Origin: Lycocorax pyrrhopterus obiensis
Taxonomy: Eukaryota > Chordata > Aves > Passeriformes > Paradisaeidae
Direction of reading: 5' to 3'
DNA length: 64,000 bases
Assembly: GCA_014706295.1 (NCBI GenBank)
Contig: JACSVZ010000039.1
Location: forward strand, 992,001-1,056,000
Each line of letters opens with the position of its first letter. Position 1 is the stretch's first letter. A program made the position numbers and the translations under genes. Below the pieces are notes generated by a model. The model was not told where the DNA came from, did no database searches, and saw only the letters and a program-made list of their open reading frames with translations. Shown here piece after piece: positions 43,801-55,800 of this stretch.

Positions 43801-46800
43801 TTCTTCCTCATCCAGCATGTCCAAAACCAGCAGGAAGGGGCCTTCATCCCTGCTGCCTGGCCACATCCCATAAGGCAAACAGGCAATGTTTGCTGATTGG
43901 GGACACTCCCTGCATGGTGATAGCATCCTACACGAGGGGCCTGCACAGCACGAGTGTGGGAGTGGGGAATGGCCATGCATCATACAGCCTATGGGATTGT
44001 TTGGCTGGATCCAGCAAATAACTACATCAGCATTTTAGAGAGTAAGGGATGTAAAAGGTGCCACTTGGGAACATACAACCAGAGAGAAGAACACAGCATA
44101 TTTTATGTTGTTGCATGGTAGTTTATAATAAGTGTTGTTTATAATGAATATAAACTTCCCATTATATAATCTTGCCTTTATACACAGAGTTCTGAAATGA
44201 GACAAAAGCAAATACTTTATGATTAGCACAGTGACTTAAAGTTTAGAAAAATCACTTCTTAAGAGAATCAGTTGTCAAATGCTCCTGAAAATAATGTTTA
44301 TGATGAAAAGTTTTACATGCAACTATTTTCAAATGCATGCTGAGAAGTCTTGTAGTGTACTGATAAAAGCACAGCATACCTTCAAATAACATTCATCATA
44401 ACTGTGGAAAAGTGTTACATTTGCCGGGCAAAGAAAGTAATGCATTTTTCATTCTATTCACTCATTGCACTAGGGACTTGACATTATAAAAACTGCATAA
44501 AGTCACATATCTATTTCCCAATTTGTTAAATATCCGTTGTCTATCAGCTCCAAATGACTGAAGAGAAGAAGCAGAGAGTCTTTAACTGACCTGTACTGAC
44601 CCCTCAAGAAATTATGTGCTGCATATTTATGTTCGAACATGTCAATCTGCAAAACAGACCAAACTCTAGAGCTGTAAAAAAAGCCTCCCTCAAAATATGT
44701 CATCCTATCTTGTTTCTCCCTGTTGAACACAAGGTATGTCTAAAACAAGCACCAGAGTACAAGAATTCTATCATTATTCCTGCAGCTGAGTAGCAGGAGC
44801 AAAAATAACTGTTCCCTCTCTAAAAAGTAGGGATGCTGTGTTAGCAATGACTCAAAGCTGTATCTATTATCTTTTCTTAAAACCTTATAGTACACAAAGC
44901 ACACTGCATGCTTAACAGTCACGAGAGCTGTTGAAAACCTATTTATTTAGCTTTTAAAATGTATACTCTTTAAAACTTTTTCCCTTTTTAAAGCTTTTTT
45001 CAATTCTGGCAGTTCTGTATGTACAGTATTTCCTGTAGTTTTTTTATTTCCTTATATATTGTGTATTTCATAGCAACTGATAGAATTCGATCTGGAAATT
45101 CAGGTTTTATTAAAGTCAGCAGTGTTAGTACTGTTAATTTTAATATGGCAAGCAGAACCTACCTGGTACAGAATATTTCGCACTCTGTTCCTGGCTGCAT
45201 TTCATAGCCACTTTTCTTAGTAATATTTCTTTTAAAAAGTCTTTGAAGTGTTATTGGTGTGAAATGGCAGGAACTACTCACACAGTGCTGTATAAGGTCG
45301 GGCAGAGGATTAGGGTCTAAATAGTTGTCTGAAATTCTACTGTACTAGTTTTCAGCCATTTCCCCATCCTACTGTCCAGAAGATGGAGTACATTTTCTTC
45401 ATCACATATTTAGAAATTTAAATTCACTCTACCACAAAAGGAAAAACTGGCTACCAAAAATAACATAGTTTGAGGTTCTTTTAGGTATTAGCTCTGCTTC
45501 GGAGATGGACTTTATTGCGTTGGTTGTCACACGTGTGCGCTGTGGGCTGGACATCACTACAGGCTCCTGAATATTGAACATCTACATCCTACACTAGCTA
45601 CCTTAGTTGTGCCTACCTGAGGTCACTGAGAAAGTAATAAAAAAAAATTTCTTTCACAGCTCCCAAAAAGATAATCAGACTCAGCCTCACGCACATAAAC
45701 ATAGACAAAGTTCTTCATACAACACCTAGAGAAAGGAGAGAAAAAAACAGGTGAGGGATGAAGAGTCCACGAGAGGTGTCCTTTTAAGCCATGAAAGAAT
45801 GGGATTTAGGTGTGAGCAGCCAGTGGGAGGGATGAGCCAGGAGCAGGTGTGAGGCTTCTTTCAGACAGGTCTGTGATAGTACAGTTCTGCACAGTGAAGT
45901 TATCTGTGGGCAGCAGAGAGCAGGCCAGGGAGGATTAAAGTGCTGCACTGGCCACATGGTGATGGCAGCCACTCCACCCCCTGTCCATAACCAGCAGGAA
46001 GATGCCAAGCTGTCCTTAAAGTAAGCCTACTGTTCTGAGGTTTCAGTATAGAATTAGAAGAAAAAATGTGGCACAAATTGCCAGAGCTCTTATTGAAAAG
46101 TTCTGAAATGCCTGCATCAGATGTCACCATTCAATATCTGACTTCTCAAAAAGGTTTTTCTTTGCTGCAGCACCTGTTGTTGGCTATTTCTATTTTCCAT
46201 TTACAACCAGTGCAAAAAAAAAAATCTTTTTTCCCCCCTACTGTCTGAGATGATACCTGATCACTTTTCTCTGGCATTCCTCTTTCTTCTTCATATTTTT
46301 CCCCTTCTGGAGTTAAAAGTCATTAATGTTTCTTCTGTATGGTTAAAATTACTGTCTTTGCGGTCTTCCTGTGACTATCTAAAACAGTATGACAATTCAA
46401 AAGGGAAGCAATTTATGTAATGTATTAGACAGATTGTTATTTCAAAAACTAAGAAAATTTCAGCAGTAAAACAAATAATAATATTTGGCTTCCTAAACAG
46501 TAAGAAGAAATTTAACTTGAATTTGTTTTAATTGTAGCTGCTAACAAATTGTACAATCCAGGTAAATGTTTGTCCCAAAATCCTGGCCATCATGGAGGAG
46601 GCATTATTTCTGGAGCAGATATTGCAGAACAAAATAAAGCTAGCAGTAAATTCCTTCAGCTACTCAGTTGTACTGCATCCCAGTATGACCAGCCTGGGTC
46701 ATCCTCAGGCTCTCAAGAAAGACTCTGAGAGGCAAAGACTCTGCAGATTTTATTGCAGGGATTTTTTTTCTGTGAGAAAAAAACATCGATAAGGAGTACT

Positions 46801-49800
46801 TGATTATCATATCTCTGTGTGTGTAACTGATAAAAGCCTCATTAATTATTGCCATAATTACTCTCATGTTTGCACAAATCTGCCGTGAGCTGTCCCCGTT
46901 AATATTATCGTGCTACTCAACAGTTAATAAGGTGGAACACTCTTCACTCAGTCTTATTTCCAAGTAATCTCTAGAAAAAAACCTGTTTTCTGCATGTTTG
47001 GGGATTCTTTCTGTCTCTGGTTTATCATCAGCTGCCTAAGCATGGTCTTTGCTTAGCACAGTTTTCTATTTGGCATAACCAGCATTGTCACAGAAAAGAA
47101 AACCCCGTTGTTTCTTGCAAGAACCTCTCCGGATGTTCCCAGGATTGGAATTCACCCATTCTTTGTGCCAGGAATGCTCACCATTTTTTTCACATCAATG
47201 GATATAGAGGGTAAGAACTCCTCTGTTCCCTTGTGTATTTTTATGTTTTCCTTATGTTTTCTTTGATCTTAAACTGACAGGATTTTCTCGATGTTTTTCC
47301 CCATCAGCCTCTCTCTGCACCCTTCCACTTGTCTCTTGCTGCTTCAGATGTGCAAAGAATGGATTTTGTGAAGGTTGTCTGACGTTTGGAGGAATGAACA
47401 GGTAGGTCTAGCTATGCCATTTTCTCGAGCACGATATACAATATTCAGTAGTCTGAAAGTTGTCTATGAATTGGAGATGAGGCTGAATAGAAGAGTTTCA
47501 GCAGGCCCATGTTAGGTTATGTCGGATTGGAGGAAAAGTTTTGATCAGTTAGAACTGCCTACTCTGAGTATTCTTGGAGAATCCTAGACATATTAGAATA
47601 AGTTATTAGCATCTGGTCCGAATTTAATGATAGCATTCTGCCCAGCTATCTCTGTGCTGGGAACAGCAGGAGCAACTGGAATAGAACAAAATCTACATCA
47701 CGTCTTCAAAACATACTTAAAAATGCTGAAATGAAACTACTAATCCAAGCGAAAAATTTGAGAGAAAGTGAGCACTATCTATTTTTCCAATTTAACACAT
47801 GACTTGTTTAAATTATTAAGCTATCCAACCATTTCTGTTTTACTTTAAGGTTAAGCCTTAGTTCCTTCAAATACTATTTCTTATTTGTGACCCCCCCAAA
47901 TACACAATACAAACGCACCGAAACAAGTGATAATTTTCTTTAAACTCAATTGGTAATTCCAATGACTCATTGAAATGACTGTGTGAAGTACTGAAAACAA
48001 TTTATATTGCTGCTAACAAAATTTGCTTATCCAGATGGAAATCTCCTGAGCCACTTGTATAATGAAAAAATGTAACACCTCGTTCTGCACCTATGAAAAT
48101 AGCAGGAAGACAGACCTCAGTGCTCCACCACGTGTTCAGTCACACTTTGTAGTCAAGGCACAACCCATCCATAATTCTTCCTCTTTGTTACAGTGCATGA
48201 GGGAGCTCTCCCTCCAGGAGGGATATATATGTGTTGCTGCATGTGGTCTAATTCCACTTTGTTCCAGAAAATTAATTTTCTTTAGAACTAAAGGGCTAAA
48301 AACTTATTTGAGGCAGTTTACAGTCTTTAGATATGACTGCAATAATTCTAATTGTCTAATAAAAAGGGAATATAAAAGGCAGAAATAAGTTCAGCATTTG
48401 AAGAGCCAGTATCACAAATAATTTTAATATATTAATGTCCTGAATAAAATTAATTTTAAACCCCTGACCTTTGCAGTAATATAATCAGAGAGACATTTTA
48501 AAACAAATAATACAGAGTTCTGTGCTGAGAGTGTAAGGTTAACCTTTGCCATGTGATAAATGAAGGAAACTAATGAAGTTTACATGTCATGTAGTCCATT
48601 TGGAACAAATATTAGGCAAAGTGGCACTGCTGAGACTAACATGCCCCAAATAATACATTCTCCCACTTATTAAAAATCCTTGGTCTTGCTAGAAATGCTG
48701 GCTTTGAGAAATAATGTGTTATGAGAAAATGGTACTAAAACTTTGACTTTCTAAATTATTGCTCTCCTCTCTTTGGAGAATTCGATATCTTTCCAACATA
48801 GGAGAGTCCATTTGACCTCAGCCTGGAAATTTTTTTAGTCTGTTCCTTGTCAGAGAAAAACTCGTGCCACCTGCACAAGTTATAGACAAGTTGTAACTTG
48901 GGTGCTCTGACTCATCTCTGCTCCATCATCTGCTCCATATCTCAACGGAATTTTGTATCTCTGTCTAAAGAGAGGGCTTGGCCTTCCAACTTTGGTCTTC
49001 TCAGTTGTCTTGAGATGCCTTACATAGGTAGCACTGATGCTAATATCAAATTAAGCTGCTTGTTAGTCAGTTTGAAAAACGCTATAGTGTTTAAACTAAC
49101 AAACAAAAATGCATAAAAATCTTAAATGGAGACATATTTGCAATAATGTTTGTACTAAATTTAATGTGATTCATGTTTATGAATATTTACAACTTAAGCT
49201 CCTGTCAGGGGTGTCATATACTTTTTCTTTTAATTGCAATATGCCAGTAATTTCTGACTTCTGGTTGAAGATAACATGCAATTTTTTTCCAGTAAGTCCT
49301 CAACATTTCTTTCTCAGTTAAACTTTCTATAAGTTCTGTAGAGGAAAGGACCAAACTCAGTTTCAAGCAATGATGTCATAAATGATATGATGTAAGTGTA
49401 AATTAGAAGGAGACAGAAGTTTCCACTTTCATTCTGTACAATGGTAAGATCATTACATGCATCAGTAAGAATATGATTAAACCAAGCCTGGATGCAAAAG
49501 ATTTAATTTTGTCTCCATTTTACTGCATTTACATGTTTAGGCTTCTCTTTCATTTTTCCCCAGCTGGTAGATTTTTTAAAATTAAATTATTGTAGCATAC
49601 AATATTTGTAGAACAGTGGTGCCAGTAACAGTTTTACAGTCAGAATTTTATACAGGGTCAAACATTCCTTTAATAACCATCTTTATTGCCATGGAGTTTG
49701 GAATAATGGGCTTTCGAGCAGAGTTGGAGCAGGGAATTGTTGGCACAGAAAAGCCTGCTGGGGGTTGACTGAGAAAACAAAAAGTATTACTCATTAATGG

Positions 49801-52800
49801 AATCTTCATAGCTGAGGATTCAGTTCCTAAGGTCTATCTTTCAATAGCAATTACCATAGTTTTAATTTATCTTTCTAAAGACTGAAAGGAATGGAGTTGG
49901 AAAAATACTTTAATACATTTCAGTCCTTTCTCCTAAATGTATATGTAACCTAGAGCTGTGGCTAAAGCCCTGGTTAAACTTGTCTTAAATAATTAAAATA
50001 AGCCCAAAGTTCCATTCTCATCCCTATTCTATACCATCTATATCTATATCTATACCTATCTATCCCTATATCTTATTCACCATTTCAGAAAAAGGCACTA
50101 ACTGACACTTCAAAGTGAAACAATAAAAATCAAAATTATGCTGAATAAATCTTGAAGAACTTCACAATATGCCTACATGATACTACAAATCTTGAATTTA
50201 AAAAAAAAAAAAGTAGTATGGCTTGAGGACAATGCATGCCTGAAAGCATCAAGAGAGATGATTTCAGTGGTGATACGTGGCAGGGTAGAACAGAAGAGGA
50301 TAGAGTCAGCATCAGCTGCAGTTAGAAAAAATAATGATTTTTTTCCCTGCTGGTTAATAGGAGGTTTTGCCCTCTTATTAACAATTCCTTTAAAAACTAT
50401 TGCAAGAAGGTTAGTGTTAGTAATACTTAGTAGTTCTTTCATGGGGAGTGAAGAGAGTATTTTATGGACAGCTAACTAGTCATTTTTTTTCCTGTTTTTA
50501 GTTTCCCAATATATGTAAGTTCTACGAACAGTTAGAGTAACAAAATTTCATCATTGTATTGTCACTGCTACTCAACAACAATTGGAAAAGTTGAACGAAA
50601 CTCATGTACCTTAATCCACAATTTTATGTGAGAACAATCCAAAGTATTCATTTAACTGTCATTTTTTGAAAAACTAGCTTATGCCATAAGGCTTCTGCAC
50701 GCCGGTGTTACATGAAGGTCTCTTGAGGGATCTCGGCACAAACCTGCAGCTCAAGGCTGCGTGGATCCGTTTTACTGCGCTGTGGGTTTACCACTCCACA
50801 TTCTGCCGGCTCCCTGATGGGAGCACTCGGCTGTTCTGGGCTGCTCCAGTCCACAATCCAAGCATGATGGGTGCATTTAGCAATCCAAGTCTGCACTAAG
50901 GCATCTGGCCCAAAGTCATGTTCAGTATCAGTAAGACTGAAATGTATTCTTACACTGAAACACAAAGACAGAAGGATCTTCCCACTTAAATATCTCCTTC
51001 TATCTCTCTCTCAGAGTCACTTCTTCCATTTCAAAACTTTGAGAAAAATCAGACTACCTACATCCAAGGCACAATTTAGAAGAACAAAATACTCCTCATT
51101 CTATGACTTTCATTCCATGAATTGTTTTCTCATACAAGTGGCTACATAGTTCAAGGGGAAAAAATGGTGTATGCAGTGTTTTCATTTTTCTTGACAAGCC
51201 TTAAAGTGCTCATCTGATGATGAGATTTTAAGAGAATCACTGGTTTTAACTTTCTAATGTCATGTTTGTCTTTTCTGTTTTAGGTCCTCGGTCAACACGT
51301 TACTTGAATTTATAACATGTAACTTCTATTTTGTTTTTTGTTTTTACCATTTTGTAAACTAATAAACTTTGATACCACAAAACTGTCTGATGGTCCCATC
51401 ATTTGCAAAATTTGCTCTGATTTTTCCCTGTTGCACAGTTGAGAAAAATAGAGAAAATGGGGAGGAATTTGGAGAGTACTTTAAGTTCTTAAGGATATTA
51501 TAACTTGTCAGATTTTGTTTCCAAACTTTCTAGTAAAATAAATCAAAAAGAGTATTCCAGGTTCTCCATTTGGGGTGCTCTGAAATTGTTATGGTGTCAT
51601 GCAGCAATGTTTGAAACATTTAGATGGATGTTTCCTCATGTTTCCAGGCGTTTGTAAAGACCCAGGCTGTTTTCCCATAGATCTCATTATTTTAAATTCA
51701 TGAGAGAAATTTTTCAAATTTAATTGAGAACATTCAACAATATGAATAAGAGATGTTAAATCCTCCTGAAACTGTTGTTTTAAGAAAGAGGTTTTTTATT
51801 TGGCTTTGATTCTATTCCTTTGTAGAAGTGCATTCCTATTTGCAAATTCACTGCTGCTTGGTTTTGCTTCCAAGATTAGCATGGTACCTTGCCTGTTTAA
51901 TATATATTTTAATATGATATTGCTATGGTAGCAAATAGTGCAGAACTTCAATACAAAATATCTTACAATACATAATAGCCATGGTATCCCTGGCATTTTT
52001 AACATGTTTTCAAGTAAATGTACTTACAAACCCCCTTACTTCACAAGAGCATTTTAATCTTGGTTGCATCATTTTTTAGCAAGGACTTTACACAGAAAAC
52101 TAACTTTTAGGATGCTTGAGCACTAGTGTGTAATTTTATCTGGCAATCTCAGTAACAGATGAGGTAAAGATTCTGTAAATGGCAAAAGTGACTTGTCACG
52201 TTACAGAAATAACCTACCACTGACCTACTGCCCATACAAGGTATCTAATTATACACCTCACCTCTCTGTGTAATATTCTTATATCCTACTCAGAATTTTA
52301 GGTATGCTTAAACACCAGCTATTTCTGTATTGTTTAAATTATATTTGTGTTTCTGAAATGCTTAATCCTCCAATTCTGCTGAAACATGAGAATGCCAAAG
52401 ACAGTCATTAAGGTTCAACCTCACGTTTCTCAGCATATGAATTTGACACAGGTCTATAAAGTAAGATTTCTCAATTGATAGTATATCTATTGTATTTCCA
52501 CCTGTTGTGCTTAACTTATTAACTTGAAGTTGAAAAATTTTTCTAAAATATTAAGTGTATTGATTTCATTGTTTCAAATCTTTACAGAAGGAGGCTTTTT
52601 CAGAAAACTTGTAATTGAAGTAACGGAAGTCCTTAATAAAACAGCAAATGGCAAGCTGAATTACTAATTTCAGCCATGCTATGGCCAATGCATGTGAAAA
52701 TGATAATCAAGGAAAGAAAGAATTTTTAATCCCACAAGAAACTGATATTTCAGAGGGCTCTTACAGGTACAGTGACCAAACATGAAATCGCTAAAGGCAG

Positions 52801-55800
52801 ATGTGACTCCCTTCTGCAACTGACTGACTTCCATAAAGTCTAGGGGAGCTTCCATTTCCCAAGGACAGATGGATCAATCAAAATACTGACTCTCAGGCAC
52901 TACGTAAAGAGAATTCTTTCTCTGTACTGAAAACTTTGTGTGAGTTGAGAAAGACCAGCTAACTTGCATCAGTGAAAGTTTATGGACAGTCAGACTGTAG
53001 TGAACTGCATTACTCTGTTGCTCTCAGGCAGACCTGGCTACTATGAGGGAAAAGTTGCAGAGAGTAAAGGTAATCAGGGCTTGGCTTTGCTCTTAATGGT
53101 TTGCTCTTAATCTTTATGCATCTTTGAGGAACAAGTGAAGAGTTCTTTGCTTTTTATTTCTTCAGTCATTGCAGAAGGAAATAATACTACCGACCTCCCA
53201 AAAAGAAATCATGGTAAAGATACCAATGAGATGAGGGCAATGTCATAACTCAGTTCGGGAGCAAACATCCCAAATCAAACACACAGTCTGTTGCCCTCGA
53301 CAAATTGCTCAGCTAAGCAGGAAAGTCAGTAAAACAGGTTTGTCTGGTACCGAACAGAAGGCTGGCCTAGATGCCAGTGTGGAGATAGCTAAAGAAGCAT
53401 CTTTCTTTCATTCATAATGAACATAGCTATCTATGTCTGCATCTAATCTTACAGGATTAGTAAAATTTGGTTGCTCAATGCCCTGAATTCTGTAGTGGTT
53501 TAGATTTTCAGGTCTTGATTTCACAAATTTTATCTTACCCTTCAAGTTTTCAGGGTGAGGTAGAAGTGAATAGTCCTGAGAATAATGAAAGAAGATCACC
53601 ACTACTAAGCAGTATTTTATCAAGATAGAAAATACTCTTCTTGTGACATCATGTGAGAATGACATTTATTTGCATCTTTGATGGTGAGAACATTGATAAT
53701 GAAGCACAGCTGCAAGGTATGGAAATTTTCAAAATAGGATGATGCTTTCTGTCAAGTTACACAGGACACCCTAGTAGTGGAGTGAGTAGCAGAGCTAGAA
53801 CTGCACTCTCAGGCTGTCCTATGAAAAATTAGACTACTCAAAAAATTCCAGTGGGAATGCTAAGGAAAAAGGTTAAGAGAGAAAAGAATGTTTAGGACTG
53901 GAGATGGAGGAGAGATGGGATGCATTCTCAGTGAACCGAGGCTCTCTGGAGCCAGTGGAGAAAGAGTTCTATGGGTTTATGGGACATTGAACCTAGCTTC
54001 TGGAGGGCTCACACAGACAGACAGACAGACAGAATGACAGTCTTAGATCATTGTGGCTCTTTTGGCTTGGCTTTACAGTTAGAAAGATGAATGTAATCAG
54101 TAATTACGTGTTGGGAGACACTCGTTGTGACACATTAGGTTAATGATCCTCTTCTCTTAATTCTCTTAATCCTCACATTACTTGTGCCCTAGTTAAAAAT
54201 TAAAGGCCTCGAACATAAATTCAGCACTTTGTCTGTACACAGCAGTCCTGCATCCAGGGATTTAGTGACATTTCAGGCACCAACAAAATATGCAAATCTG
54301 AGTGCAGCTGCTTTCTGTATCCATCTGGTATTGGTATCAGCAGAGCTGCACACAAGGTGATTCTTACTCTGTATTATGAACCAATCTCTTAACTGCACAC
54401 TTTTCCCTTCTTTGGCTATTTTCTTCAGCCAGAAAGGATGCAAATATATACATAGACATTGTAACACTGTAACTTTCATTTACAGAACATATACAGAATA
54501 CCCACCAGGGGACTTGGAAAATTTGTCAGTGCTTATTATGCTCGTGAATGAAAGGAAATGCCAGGACCTCTTAATGTATGACATTCTGGGCCTGCTCATT
54601 AACGCAAGCCCACTAGAAAAATGTCTCATGACAATTTGACCTTTCCCAAACAATTATGCCTTATTCATGGTCAATTAGCAGGGTTTTCCTCATTTAAAAA
54701 AAATATGAGAACCAACTAATTAGATACCTAAAATAAAGTTGTTGAAATGTCAGTTGATTTTTTCTGATAAGTCAAATCTATGTATTTCATTTCCTCAGCA
54801 GGGAATAAATGCTTGCATGGAAAACTCCTTTTACAAAGATTTAATATAGCATGGGCACAGGAAATTGTCTCTTAATTTAGTGTTTTCACATCTTTGCCAA
54901 CAGGTGTTTAATTTTTGATATAACACTCTCAGTACAATACTCTCCTGCCTTGGCTATTTAGTACAAAAAAACATCTGGAGAGTTCAGTGAACAACTTTGT
55001 GGGAGGATAAGAGGTGGCTGAAATTTGAGTTGCAGTTTTTATTGCAGGCATCAGCTTTTAATTCCATGGTATTGTTTAACCTTCAGTGTGGTTACTCTGG
55101 GGGTATATTTGATTTCAGTGTCTTATTTTGTGCCCTCTGTGGATTCCTTATACCTGAATGATAGTGCTGTAGACTAAACTTTATGCTGAAATTGAATATG
55201 CTGAGATTGAGTGTCTAAATTGTCAGAGTTTGTACTTGTAGGGGTTTCATAAAATAATTGTTTTCAATGTGAAAATCCCACCTACAAAGCAAACTGTAGT
55301 GAAGTTTTAAAAATAATTCCTTTATGATGAACGATGTAAGGATATTTTGTGTTCTCTTGCAAAATTTTATACATATTTTTATGTGCACATGGATTCACAG
55401 ATTCATAGAATAATTTGGATTGGAAGGGACCTTTAAAGGCCATCTAGTTCAACCTCTTCACAATAAACAGGAACACCTTCTACTAGATTAGGTTGCTCAG
55501 AGTCCCATTCAATCTGACCTTCAATATTTCCAGGGATGCAGCATCCACCACCTCTCCGGGCAACAGGTTCCAGTGTTTCACCAATCTCATCACAAAAAAA
55601 AGTGTCTTCTTTACATTTAGTCTGCAAATCAATATATATTGATGTTATATATAAACCCAACATTTTAAATGCAAAGGGTTGGGTTTTTGTTTTTCATTTC
55701 ACTGACTAGCAGGTCAAGGGAGGTAATTCTTTTCTGAATTCCACTCTTTTCACAACCAGCCTGGAGTACTCTGTTCAGCTCTGGGTCCCCCCAACACAAG

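Larger units (their letters stand above)
42317..55390 (+). other. IMPG1: IMPG1 intron 12, main part
   Basis: AT-rich intron with GC-richer patches at about 43,060-43,960 and 50,690-50,900. It holds three unproven exon candidates listed separately (46538-46561, 51284, 53175-53213), a degenerate TATC repeat near 50,036-50,073, and a short GACA repeat near 54,013-54,033. No separate gene or RNA gene recognised. Confidence 0.55.

Noticed and set aside
47172..47210. A third phase 1-1, 39-nt exon candidate in intron 12, with GTAAGA donor.
   Set aside because: The polypyrimidine tract before its AG is short and interrupted by purines, and the product (M-L-T-I-F-F-T-S-M) is hydrophobic, unlike the mucin-like region it would interrupt.
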